64,000 nt of DNA from an uncultured Paracoccaceae bacterium (GTDB taxonomy: Bacteria; Pseudomonadota; Alphaproteobacteria; Rhodobacterales; Rhodobacteraceae), in the NCBI GenBank assembly GCA_947503765.1, contig CANNFA010000006.1:124001-188000 (forward strand), written 5' to 3'. The notes beneath the pieces are model-generated. The model did not search any database. It worked only from the letters and a program-made list of their open reading frames with translations, and was not told where the DNA came from. Of this stretch, positions 8,436 through 16,595 are shown piece after piece. The stretch's first letter is position 1; each line of letters begins with the position of its first letter. The translations under genes and the position numbers were made by a program.

Positions 8436-9284
8436 ATGAACTTCATGCAGAACACGATCACCCGCTCGCTGGTGCTGGCGCTCGGCGCGGCCATTGCGAC
8501 CCCCGCGGTGCAGGCCGGCCCGCTTGCCGACCGCATCGAGGCCGGAGAGCCCATTCGCCTGGGCTTCGCCGCCGCGCCGCCCTGGGCCTATGCCGGCGAT
8601 GACGGGTCGGCCAAGGGCTTTGTCAACGACATCACCATCGGCGTGCTCGAAAAGATGGGCTACACCGATATCGAGCCTGTGCTGACCGACTGGGCCGGCC
8701 TGATCCCGAGCATCAACGCCGAGCGCGTGGATATCGTCACCGGCGGCATGTACATCCTGCCGGCGCGCTGCGCGAACATGGACTTTTCCGAGCCGATCGG
8801 CGTGTTCGGCGATGCCTTTGTCGTGCCCGCGGGCAACCCCAAGGGCGTGAGCACCTACCAGGAGATCATCGACCAGGGCCTGATCATGGTCGCGCCCGCG
8901 GGCTACAACACCATTGCCGACGCCAAGGAGGCCGGCGTGCCGGCGGGCAACATCATGGAGGTGCCGGGCACCACCGAGATGCTGGCCGCCATCCGCGCGG
9001 GCCGGGCCGATGCCGGCGCGACCAACGCGCTTGAGGCGCAGCGCGTGCAGGACATGTCGGACGAGGTCGAGATGACCGATCCGCTGGCCTTCCCGGCCGA
9101 GAACCGCACGCCGGTCGGCGTCGGCTTTCACCCCGATGACGATGCGTTCCGCGAGGAATTCAACGCCGCCCTGGCAGAATATCTCGGCTCTGACGAGATG
9201 ATGGAGAAAGTGGCGTCCGAGAGCTACATCGCGGCCTTCCTGCCCGATGGCCAGACCACGGAAGCGGCCTGCAACGCCGAGTGA
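8436..9284 (+). CDS. Amino-acid/ectoine-type ABC substrate-binding protein (EhuB-like)
   Basis: A 282-aa periplasmic binding protein (SBP_bac_3 family) with a signal peptide ending ATPAVQA. The N-lobe begins IRLGFAAAPPWAYAG; the stretch GGMYILPARCANMDFSEP resembles the Y-I-(T/L)-P-x-R-C segment of EhuB ectoine/hydroxyectoine binding proteins. It is followed by two permeases and one ATPase, as in ehu loci, but no ectoine-degradation gene (eut/doe) is nearby. I therefore call it Ehu-like and leave the ligand open (ectoine, another compatible solute, or a polar amino acid). A terminator-like hairpin lies just after its stop. Confidence 0.8.
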   Translation: MNFMQNTITRSLVLALGAAIATPAVQAGPLADRIEAGEPIRLGFAAAPPWAYAGDDGSAKGFVNDITIGVLEKMGYTDIEPVLTDWAGLIPSINAERVDIVTGGMYILPARCANMDFSEPIGVFGDAFVVPAGNPKGVSTYQEIIDQGLIMVAPAGYNTIADAKEAGVPAGNIMEVPGTTEMLAAIRAGRADAGATNALEAQRVQDMSDEVEMTDPLAFPAENRTPVGVGFHPDDDAFREEFNAALAEYLGSDEMMEKVASESYIAAFLPDGQTTEAACNAE

Positions 9285-9308
9285 CCGGCATCGACAGCAA
9301 CAGCACAA

Positions 9309-9346
9309 AGCCGGACGGCGACACCCCGCCGTCCGGCTTTTTCTTT
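9309..9346 (+). terminator. Intrinsic terminator/attenuator between binding-protein and permease genes
   Basis: A 12-bp perfect stem AGCCGGACGGCG (9309-9320) / CGCCGTCCGGCT (9327-9338) with a six-base loop is followed by a TTTTCTTT tract. It lies 24 bases after the EhuB-like stop and 25 bases before the next ATG. Such a partial terminator would give more binding protein than membrane components. Confidence 0.85.
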
Positions 9347-9370
9347 CCCCTCCAAGGATCTTGATCCGCG

Positions 9371-10036
9371 ATGTCCTATCTGGATTTCCTTGCTGCCCAC
9401 AGTGACCGGCTGATCAGCGGCACGCTGATCACCCTGGCGCAATTCGTGCTGGCGGCCCTGGTGGCCGTGGCGGCGGCGCTGATCTCTGGGCTGATGAAGC
9501 TTGCCCCGCTCAAGCCCGTGCGCGGCGTGGCCACCGTCTATATCGAGATTTTCCGCGGCACCTCGCTGCTGGTGCAGCTTTACTGGATCTTCTTTGCGCT
9601 GCCGCTGTTCGGGATCAGCCTTGATAAATTCACCGCCGGCTTCGTCACGGTCGGGCTGTGCTACGGCGCCTACGGGGGCGAACTGGTGCGCGGCGCGGTG
9701 GTGTCGGTGCCCAAGGGCCAGTGGGAGGCGGCGCTGGCGTTGAACATGTCGCCCCTGCGGCGCATGTGGCGCATCATCCTGCCGCAGGCTTTGGTGGGGA
9801 TGCTGCCGCCCTGGGGCAACCTGATGGTCGAAATCCTCAAGGGTACGGCGCTGGTCGCGCTGATCTCGGTCACCGACCTGATGTTCGAGACCCGCCAGAT
9901 CAACAACAACACCTTCCTGTCGGCGCAGGCCTTCGGCTCGGCGCTGATCATCTACTACGTGTTCGCCCGCTTCATGGTCACGCCGCTGATGCGCTGGCTG
10001 GAACGGGTGATGGCGCGCAAGATCGGGAGGGCCTAG
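9371..10036 (+). CDS. Polar amino-acid-type ABC permease (EhuC-like)
   Basis: A 221-aa inner-membrane permease of the HisM/GlnP family. It has an early membrane segment, the EIFRGTSLLVQLYW segment typical of this family, and the EAA docking loop GAYGGELVRGAVVSVPKGQW followed by LRRMWRIILPQAL. The length is normal. Its stop is only three bases from the start of the second permease, so the two are co-translated and form the heterodimeric channel for the EhuB-like protein. Confidence 0.9.
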   Translation: MSYLDFLAAHSDRLISGTLITLAQFVLAALVAVAAALISGLMKLAPLKPVRGVATVYIEIFRGTSLLVQLYWIFFALPLFGISLDKFTAGFVTVGLCYGAYGGELVRGAVVSVPKGQWEAALALNMSPLRRMWRIILPQALVGMLPPWGNLMVEILKGTALVALISVTDLMFETRQINNNTFLSAQAFGSALIIYYVFARFMVTPLMRWLERVMARKIGRA

Positions 10037-10039
10037 GCC

Positions 10040-10711
10040 ATGATCGGCTGGAAATGGGACTTCACCGCCGAAATCCTGCCACGCCTTGGCCTGGCCACGC
10101 TGAACACGCTGATGGCGGCAGGGGGCGGTTATGCCGTGGCGCTGGTGCTGGGCCTGATCTTTGCGCTGGCGCAGCGCACACCGTTCCGCCCGCTGACGGT
10201 GGTGACGCGCGAGGTGGTGGAGTTCATCCGCTCGACCCCGCTGCTGCTGCAGATCTTCTTCATCTACTATGTCGGCCCGCAATTCGGCATACGCCTGTCG
10301 CCGTGGACCGCCGGGCTGATGGCGATCGGCCTGCATTATGCCGCCTACCTGTCCGAGGTCTATCGCGGCGGCATAGAGGGCGTGCCCAAGGGCCAGTGGG
10401 AGGCCGCGCGCGCCATCAACCTGTCGACGGTGCAGACCTATCGGCGCATCGTCATCCCCCAGGCGCTGCCGCCGGCGCTGGCGGGGATCGGCAATTACCT
10501 GGTGGGCATCTTCAAGGACACGCCGATGCTGTCGGTGATCGGGGTCGCCGAACTGATGCATGCCGCCAATTCCATCGGTGCCGAACATTACCGCTATCTT
10601 GAACCCTACACGATGGTGGGGCTCATCTTTCTCGCGATATCGCTGCCGACCGCCTGGCTCGTCCGCCGGTTCGAGACGGCGGTGCGCCGCAAACTGGGAC
10701 TGATCAAATGA
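10040..10711 (+). CDS. Polar amino-acid-type ABC permease (EhuD-like)
   Basis: A 223-aa permease of the same family as its neighbour, with EFIRSTPLLLQIFFIYY and an EAA loop HYAAYLSEVYRGGIEGVPKG followed by QTYRRIVIPQALPPALAG. About five membrane segments are predicted by hydrophobicity. It overlaps the ATPase gene by ATGA at 10708. It pairs with the EhuC-like protein. Confidence 0.9.
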   Translation: MIGWKWDFTAEILPRLGLATLNTLMAAGGGYAVALVLGLIFALAQRTPFRPLTVVTREVVEFIRSTPLLLQIFFIYYVGPQFGIRLSPWTAGLMAIGLHYAAYLSEVYRGGIEGVPKGQWEAARAINLSTVQTYRRIVIPQALPPALAGIGNYLVGIFKDTPMLSVIGVAELMHAANSIGAEHYRYLEPYTMVGLIFLAISLPTAWLVRRFETAVRRKLGLIK

Positions 10712-11526
10712 CCGACGACATGAGCCGATACCCCCTGACGCTGGAGGGCGACGACGCCCCGATGGTGCGGTTCCAGAACGTCACCAAGAAATACGGCGAC
10801 CTGACCGTGCTCGACCGGCTGGATCTTGACGTGGGCGCCGGCGAGATGGTCACGATCATCGGCCCGTCCGGGTCCGGCAAGACGACCGTGCTGCGGATGC
10901 TGATGACGCTGGAGACGATCGACAGCGGCGTGATCTATGTCGACGGCGAACCGCTGACCCACATGGAAAGGAACGGCCGCCTGGTGCGCGCCAACGCCGC
11001 GCATATGCGCCGGATGCGGTCCAAGATCGGCATGTGTTTCCAGCATTTCAACCTGTTTCCGCACATGACGGCGCTGGGCAACTGCATGGAAGGGCCGGTT
11101 CAGGTTCTGGGCATGTCGAAGAAGGAGGCCGAGGAACGCGCGCTGGAACTTCTCGACATGGTGGGCATGGCCGAGAAACGCGACCAGCATCCCGCCCGGC
11201 TGTCCGGCGGCCAGCAGCAGCGCGTGGCGATCGCCCGCGCGCTTGCCATGCGCCCCAAGGTGATGCTGTTCGACGAGGTGACATCGGCGCTCGACCCCGA
11301 GGTGATCAGCGAGGTGACCGGCGTGATCCGCGCGCTGGTCGACCAGCACAACCTGACCATGCTGATGGTCACGCACCAGATGGGCTTTGCGCGGGAAATC
11401 TCGGACCGGGTGTGTTTCTTCTTCGATGGCAGCATCGAGGAGCAGGGAACGCCGGAAATGCTGTTCGACAGCCCCGAAAAGGAACGCACCCAGCAATTCC
11501 TGAGCGCCGTCCTCGAAGCCAATTGA
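10708..11526 (+). CDS. Polar amino-acid-type ABC ATPase (EhuA-like)
   Basis: A 272-aa ATPase. Walker A GPSGSGKTT lies at 52-60, signature LSGGQQQRVAIARALA in the middle, Walker B VMLFDEVTSALD, and the switch histidine in MVTHQMGFA. The FDEVTSALDPE form is typical of HisP/GlnQ/EhuA importers. The N-terminal extension of about 20 residues before the ABC fold also fits EhuA. It is the last gene of the four-gene importer; the next gene starts after a 130-bp regulatory gap. Confidence 0.92.
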   Translation: MTDDMSRYPLTLEGDDAPMVRFQNVTKKYGDLTVLDRLDLDVGAGEMVTIIGPSGSGKTTVLRMLMTLETIDSGVIYVDGEPLTHMERNGRLVRANAAHMRRMRSKIGMCFQHFNLFPHMTALGNCMEGPVQVLGMSKKEAEERALELLDMVGMAEKRDQHPARLSGGQQQRVAIARALAMRPKVMLFDEVTSALDPEVISEVTGVIRALVDQHNLTMLMVTHQMGFAREISDRVCFFFDGSIEEQGTPEMLFDSPEKERTQQFLSAVLEAN

Positions 11527-11606
11527 AGCGCGCCAGACGGTAAATTGGCGGCATGCCGCGCCCCCGGCGGCGGCGATGTTCGCGCCATGTGCGGGCCGGA
11601 TCACTA

Positions 11607-11650
11607 TGTCAGACATTGCAGATTGACTTTGTCCGACATTGTGACACGAT
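11607..11650 (+). promoter_or_regulatory. Promoter with paired TGTCnGACA operators upstream of the GntR gene
   Basis: Two nine-base palindromes, TGTCAGACA (11607-11615) and TGTCCGACA (11630-11638), both followed by TTG, are spaced 23 bases apart, about two helical turns. A -35-like TTGACT (11623-11628) lies between them, and CACGAT (11645-11650) could serve as a weak -10. The second palindrome would fall in the promoter spacer, so bound protein should repress. The downstream FadR-type regulator is the obvious candidate ligand-responsive repressor. Confidence 0.6.
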
Positions 11651-11656
11651 CCCGCC

Positions 11657-12370
11657 ATGGACGGCGATGGAGGCGAATATGGATCCGGCAAGCCGCGCGA
11701 GGTGCTCGACGCGGTGGCCGAGATGATCGTGGCACGCCAGATCGGCGTCGGCGACCGCCTTCCGCCGGAGCTGGAGCTTGCGCGCGATCTCGGCGTCGGC
11801 CGCTCGACGGTGCGCGAGGCGCTGCGGTCCTGGCAGAGCATGGGCATCGTCACGCGCAACAAGGGCGCGGGCACGGTCCTGCGCGTGCTGATCCCGGCGC
11901 AATCGCGGCAATACCCGCTGTCGATCTCGCTCGAGGCGCACAGCCTGATGCGCACCCTCGAAGTGCGCCGCCCGCTCGAGGTGGACGCCGCCCGGCTGGC
12001 CGCGATCCGCGCAACGGGGCGCCAGCGCCACCAGATCATGGACCGGATGTACGCGCTGATGGACGCGATGGAGACGGGAAAGGACTGGCGCCCGCAGGAT
12101 CACGATTTTCACGCCGCGATCCACGATGCCACGGGCAACCCGCTCTACCGGCAGCTCATCGACCAGCTGCTGCACGCCTTCAAGGCGGTCTACGAGGCAC
12201 CGTTCGGCGAGCCGCAGCTGGGCACTGATTCGATCCCGCTGCACCGCCCGCTGGCCGAGGCGGTGCATGGCGGCGACCCGGATGAGGCGGCGCGGGTGAT
12301 GACCGCGATCCTGGACCTGACCGAAAAGGCCGCCCACGCCAAGATGAAAGAGATCGGCGAAGATGACTGA
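11657..12370 (+). CDS. GntR family transcriptional regulator, FadR/FCD subfamily
   Basis: A 237-aa DNA-binding regulator. The N-terminal winged helix contains LPPELELARDLGVGRSTVREAL; the C-terminal all-helical FCD domain shows metal/ligand histidines in DHDFHAAIHDATGN and LHRPLAEAVHGGD. No Shine-Dalgarno sequence is visible before ATG, and the putative -10 ends six bases upstream, so the mRNA may be leaderless. It overlaps the PLP-enzyme gene by eight bases (ATGACTGA), indicating translational coupling. It probably controls itself, the PLP enzyme and the CUT1 importer downstream. Confidence 0.9.
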   Translation: MDGDGGEYGSGKPREVLDAVAEMIVARQIGVGDRLPPELELARDLGVGRSTVREALRSWQSMGIVTRNKGAGTVLRVLIPAQSRQYPLSISLEAHSLMRTLEVRRPLEVDAARLAAIRATGRQRHQIMDRMYALMDAMETGKDWRPQDHDFHAAIHDATGNPLYRQLIDQLLHAFKAVYEAPFGEPQLGTDSIPLHRPLAEAVHGGDPDEAARVMTAILDLTEKAAHAKMKEIGEDD

Positions 12371-13511
12371 CGAGAACATCGAAACCCTGTTGGCCCAGCC
12401 CCATGGCGGGGCCGAAGGCAGTGTGACGCCGCCGATCTACCAGTCGTCGCTGTTCACCTTCGACGATTTCGCCGCCTTCGAGGCGCGCATGTCCGGGCGC
12501 GGCAACCGCACGCTCTATTCGCGCGTCCAGAACCCCACCACCGCCAGTTTCGAGGCGCTGATGGCCAAGCTGGAAAACGGCGCGGCGGCGGTCGGGTTCG
12601 CATCCGGCATGGCGGCGATTTCCTCGACGCTGTTCGCGCTGCTCAAACCCGGCGACCGGCTGGCTTGCGTGCGCCACGTCTATCCCGACGCCTACCGGCT
12701 GATGGAACGGCTGCTGCGCCCCTGGGGGGTGACGATCACCTATCACGATCCCGCCGAGCTGGAGAATGACGCGGACCTGCTGAAGGGCGCGGCGGTCGCC
12801 TATCTCGAAAGCCCCAACTCGATGATGATGCAGGTGATGGACCTGCGAAAGGTGGCTGCCCATGCAAGCGCGCATGGCGCGATCAGCGTGGTCGACAATT
12901 CCTGGGCGACGCCGGTCTTCCAGAAACCGCTGGATCTGGGCATCGACATCGTCCTGCACTCGGCCTCCAAGTATATCTGCGGCCATTCCGACACCGTGGC
13001 GGGGGTCGTCGTGTCCTCTGACGAGTTGATCGACCGGATCCGCGATCTGACCCTGCCGCTGCTGGGCGGCAAGCTGGCCCCGTTCGAGGCGTGGCTGCTG
13101 GTGCGCGGGCTGCGCACGCTGCCCGCCCGGATGCGCGAGCATCAGCGCACCGCCGATCTGTTCGTGGACCGCCTGAGCGCGCTGCCGCAGGTGGCGGCGG
13201 TGCATTCGCCGGGGCCGAACGCGGTGCCGGGCCTGACCGGCCGGGCCGGGCTGATGTCGGTGGAATTCACGCGCGACGTGGATGTGCGCCGCTTTGCCGA
13301 CGCGCTTGGGATGTTCCATTTCGGCGTCAGCTGGGGCGGCTTCGAAAGCCTGATCGTGCCCGCCGCGATCACGCTGGCGCAGGCCGGGCCGGAAAATTCG
13401 CTGCGGGCGTTCGGCGTGCCGGACACGCTGGTGCGCATATCGCTCGGACTGGAAGACGCCGAAGAGCTTTGGCGCGATTTCGAATCCGCCCTGGCGCAAG
13501 CCACGGGCTGA
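12363..13511 (+). CDS. Cys/Met metabolism PLP-dependent enzyme (cystathionine gamma-lyase/beta-lyase-like)
   Basis: A 382-aa fold-type I pyridoxal-phosphate enzyme of the trans-sulfuration family. YSRVQNPTT (52-60) is the cofactor-phosphate region, Asp178 (VVDNSWATP) contacts the PLP ring nitrogen, and Lys203 in SASKYICGHSD forms the internal aldimine. Length and motifs fit cystathionine lyases, O-acetylhomoserine sulfhydrylases and methionine gamma-lyases, which sequence alone does not separate well. Its location between a GntR regulator and a sugar-type ABC importer points to a catabolic elimination reaction on an imported amino-acid-like substrate rather than methionine synthesis. Confidence 0.85.
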   Translation: MTDENIETLLAQPHGGAEGSVTPPIYQSSLFTFDDFAAFEARMSGRGNRTLYSRVQNPTTASFEALMAKLENGAAAVGFASGMAAISSTLFALLKPGDRLACVRHVYPDAYRLMERLLRPWGVTITYHDPAELENDADLLKGAAVAYLESPNSMMMQVMDLRKVAAHASAHGAISVVDNSWATPVFQKPLDLGIDIVLHSASKYICGHSDTVAGVVVSSDELIDRIRDLTLPLLGGKLAPFEAWLLVRGLRTLPARMREHQRTADLFVDRLSALPQVAAVHSPGPNAVPGLTGRAGLMSVEFTRDVDVRRFADALGMFHFGVSWGGFESLIVPAAITLAQAGPENSLRAFGVPDTLVRISLGLEDAEELWRDFESALAQATG

Positions 13512-13567
13512 CAAGGGCACCGGCAGAACCGGCGCCGAATCATCCACCAACCGACAGGGAGAGAGAC

Positions 13568-14818
13568 ATGAGACGATTGACGACAAGCACGGCGCTGGCG
13601 CTGCTGCTGGCCACCGGCGCGCAGGCGGCCGATCTCAGGCTGGTCGAGGTGATCACCAGCCCCGAGCGGACCGAAACGCTCAAGGGAATGGTCGCCGAAT
13701 GGGAGGAGGCGACCGGCAACAGCGTCGAGATCATCTCGCTTCCCTGGGGGCAGGCCTTCGAGAAATTCGCCACCATGGTTGCCGGCGGCGACATTCCCGA
13801 CCTGGTCGAGATGCCCGAACGCTGGCTGGCGCTGTACAATGATCGGCTGATGGATCTGGGCCCTCGCGTCGCCGAATGGGAACATGGCGACTCGCTGACC
13901 GATGCGACCATCGAAATGGGCTCGGCCACCGCCGAGGGCAAGCTGAAGCAGATCCCCTACGGCTTCTACCTGCGGGCGATGTTCTACAACAAGGACCTGC
14001 TGGAAGAGGCCGGCGTCGACGGCCCGCCCGAGACGCTGGAAGAGTTCCGCGCCGCATCCGAGGCGATTTCGGCACTGGACGGCAAGTACGGCTATTGCCT
14101 GCGCGGCGGCCCCGGCGGTCTGAACGGCTGGATGATGATGGCCGCGACCATGATGGGCTCGGACACCTTCTTCGACGAGGACGGCAACAGCACGATCAAC
14201 ACCCCCGAGGCGGTGGCCGGGCTGCAATTCCTGATCGACCTCTATCAGGACGGTCTGGCGCCGCGCGATTCGGTCTCCTGGGGCTTCAACGAGATCGTGG
14301 CCGGCTTCTATTCGGGCACCTGCGCGTTCCTTGACCAGGACCCGGACGCGCTGATCGCGGTGGCCAGCCGGATGGACGAAGGCAGCTTTGCCGTCGCGCC
14401 GATGCCCAAGGGGCCGGACGGCAAGTCCTTCCCGACGATCGGCTATGCCGGCTGGTCCGCTTTCGACAGCTCGGAGCACAAGGACGAGACGTGGTCGCTG
14501 ATCGCGCATCTGTCCAGCCCCGAGCAGAACAAGGTCTGGGCCAAGCGTGTCGGCGTGATCCCGATCCACAAGGGCGCCGATCAGGATCCCTATTTCCAGT
14601 CCGAACAATTCGCCGGCTGGTTCACGGAGCTGAACGATCCCGCCTGGACGCCGCTGGTCATGCCGAGCTACCTGGAAGGCTTCGGCTATTTCGCCGACTC
14701 GCTGGCACTTGAAACCTCGCAAGAGGCGCTGCTGGGCGACATTACGGCGCAGGAGATGGCCGATCAGTGGGCCGAATTCCTGACCGAGGAATACGCCAAG
14801 TACCAGGCCGCGCAGTGA
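13568..14818 (+). CDS. CUT1-type ABC substrate-binding protein (SBP_bac_1)
   Basis: A 416-aa periplasmic binding protein with signal peptide MRRLTTSTALALLLATGAQA. The fold is of the maltose/glycerol-phosphate type: EWEEATGNSVEIISLPWGQA, then GGDIPDLVEMPERW and the domain-linking YGFYLRAMFYNKDLLEEAG. The start follows GGGAGAGAGAC. It heads the importer with two MalF/MalG-type permeases and an MsmX-type ATPase, and its stop overlaps the first permease start. CUT1 proteins usually bind oligosaccharides, polyols or phosphorylated polyols, but amino-acid conjugates are possible given the PLP enzyme upstream. Confidence 0.9.
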   Translation: MRRLTTSTALALLLATGAQAADLRLVEVITSPERTETLKGMVAEWEEATGNSVEIISLPWGQAFEKFATMVAGGDIPDLVEMPERWLALYNDRLMDLGPRVAEWEHGDSLTDATIEMGSATAEGKLKQIPYGFYLRAMFYNKDLLEEAGVDGPPETLEEFRAASEAISALDGKYGYCLRGGPGGLNGWMMMAATMMGSDTFFDEDGNSTINTPEAVAGLQFLIDLYQDGLAPRDSVSWGFNEIVAGFYSGTCAFLDQDPDALIAVASRMDEGSFAVAPMPKGPDGKSFPTIGYAGWSAFDSSEHKDETWSLIAHLSSPEQNKVWAKRVGVIPIHKGADQDPYFQSEQFAGWFTELNDPAWTPLVMPSYLEGFGYFADSLALETSQEALLGDITAQEMADQWAEFLTEEYAKYQAAQ

Positions 14819-15750
14819 CCACGGCCCATGACAACCACGCGACCGGGATGCCCCGGTCGCGTTTCGGCCGGGCGTATTTCCGCTACGCGGTCGAGCCGTG
14901 GCTGTACTTGTCGCCGGCGGTGCTGCTGATCTGTTTCGTGATGATGATCCCGCTGGCGATCGGCATCGCCTATTCGGTGCAGTCGATCAACCTGCTGAAA
15001 CCCTTCGATACCGGTTACGTCGGGCTGGAGAACTTTGCCGAACTGGGCGACGACCGGAAATTCTGGCGGGCGATGACCAACACCTTCTGGTGGACCTTCG
15101 GGTCGGTCACGCTGCAATTCTTCCTGGGCCTCGGGCTGGCGCTGCTGCTGTCGCGCCCGTTTCACGGCAAGCGCGCGGTGCAGGCGCTGGTGTTCCTGCC
15201 CTGGGCGGTGCCGACCTTCCTGATCGCGCTGACCTGGTCCTGGCTGCTGAACCCGGTGATCGGGCCGCTGCCGCATTGGTGGGCGGCGATGGGCATCCTG
15301 GAGGAGCCCTACAATATCCTGTCGAACCCCGACACGGCGATGTGGGGGCCGATCATGGCGAATGTCTGGTACGGGGTGCCGTTCTTTGCCATCACCCTGC
15401 TGGCCGCGCTGCAATCCATCCCGCACGAGCTTTACGAGGCGGCAGAGATCGACGGCGCCTCGCGCTGGCAGAGTTTCACCAAGATCACGCTGCCATTTCT
15501 GGGGCCGATGATCGCCATCACGGTGATGCTGCGCGCGATCTGGATCGCCAATTTCGCCGACCTGATCTATGTGATGACCGGCGGCGGGCCGGCCAATTCC
15601 ACGCAGATCCTGTCGACCTACATCTTCACGACCGCGTTCCGCGCGCTCGATTTCGGCTATGCCTCGGCCATCGCGGTGGCGCTTTTGGGCGTGCTGCTGG
15701 TCTATGCCGCGATCCTGCTGTTCGTGCGCGCCAAGCTGGTGAAGACCTGA
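14815..15750 (+). CDS. CUT1-type ABC permease (MalF/UgpA-like)
   Basis: A 311-aa permease with six predicted membrane segments. The EAA loop YEAAEIDGASRWQSFTKITL is clear. I chose the GTG at 14815, overlapping the upstream stop as GTGA; an in-frame ATG at 14848 is the alternative and would remove 11 residues. Its stop overlaps the next start (TGATG). It forms the channel with the MalG-like protein. Confidence 0.9.
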   Translation: MTTAHDNHATGMPRSRFGRAYFRYAVEPWLYLSPAVLLICFVMMIPLAIGIAYSVQSINLLKPFDTGYVGLENFAELGDDRKFWRAMTNTFWWTFGSVTLQFFLGLGLALLLSRPFHGKRAVQALVFLPWAVPTFLIALTWSWLLNPVIGPLPHWWAAMGILEEPYNILSNPDTAMWGPIMANVWYGVPFFAITLLAALQSIPHELYEAAEIDGASRWQSFTKITLPFLGPMIAITVMLRAIWIANFADLIYVMTGGGPANSTQILSTYIFTTAFRALDFGYASAIAVALLGVLLVYAAILLFVRAKLVKT

Positions 15751-16592
15751 TGGCCGCCCGCACCCGCAACGCGCCCGTCCTGAGCGCGGGCAAGTATCTG
15801 GCGGTGGCGTTCTACGTCGCCTTCGCGTTGTTCCCGCTTTACTGGCTCTTGAAGATCGCGCTGACGCCCGAGCGGCTGATCTATTCGGACGGCACGGCGC
15901 TCTGGCCCTCGACCGTGACGCTGGACAACTTTCGCACCGTGATCTTCGCGTCGGATTTCCTGGGCTATTTCGGCAATTCGGTGATCGTGTCGCTGACCAC
16001 GGCGGCGGCGACCTCGATGATCGCGGCGGCGGCGGGATATGCATTCTCGCGGTTCGCGTTCCGCGGCAAGCGCTGGGTGGTGGTGCTGATGCTGCTGACC
16101 CAGATGTTCCCGCTCTTGATGATCATCGCGCCGATCTACAAGATCGTCGCCTCGCTGGGGATGCTCAATTCGCTGACCAGCCTGATCGTGGTCTACACCG
16201 CGTTCAACATCCCCTTCGCCACCTTCCTGATGCAAAGCTTCTTCGACGGCATCCCCAAGGACCTGGAAGAGGCAGCGATGATCGACGGCTGCACCCGGTT
16301 CCAGGCGCTGCGCAAGGTGATCCTGCCGCTGACCCTGCCGGGGCTGGCGGCGACGCTGGGCTTCGTGTTCACCGCCGCGTGGTCGGAATTGCTGTTCGCG
16401 CTGATGCTGATCAACTCGAACGACGCGATGACCTTCCCGGTGGGTCTGCTGACCTTCGTCAGCAAGTTCTCCGTCGATTGGGGGCAGATGATGGCCGCCG
16501 GCGTGCTGGCGCTGATCCCGTCCTGTCTCTTTTTCCTGTTCATCCAGAGGTACCTTGTCCAGGGCCTGACCAGCGGCGCCGTGAAAGGATAG
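15750..16592 (+). CDS. CUT1-type ABC permease (MalG/UgpE-like)
   Basis: A 280-aa permease with six membrane segments and the EAA loop EEAAMIDGCTRFQALRKVIL. The end IQRYLVQGLTSGAVKG is the characteristic MalG-family C-terminus. The start shares one base with the upstream stop. The ATPase gene begins three bases after its stop, so the importer genes form one tight operon. Confidence 0.92.
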   Translation: MAARTRNAPVLSAGKYLAVAFYVAFALFPLYWLLKIALTPERLIYSDGTALWPSTVTLDNFRTVIFASDFLGYFGNSVIVSLTTAAATSMIAAAAGYAFSRFAFRGKRWVVVLMLLTQMFPLLMIIAPIYKIVASLGMLNSLTSLIVVYTAFNIPFATFLMQSFFDGIPKDLEEAAMIDGCTRFQALRKVILPLTLPGLAATLGFVFTAAWSELLFALMLINSNDAMTFPVGLLTFVSKFSVDWGQMMAAGVLALIPSCLFFLFIQRYLVQGLTSGAVKG

Positions 16593-16595
16593 ACC

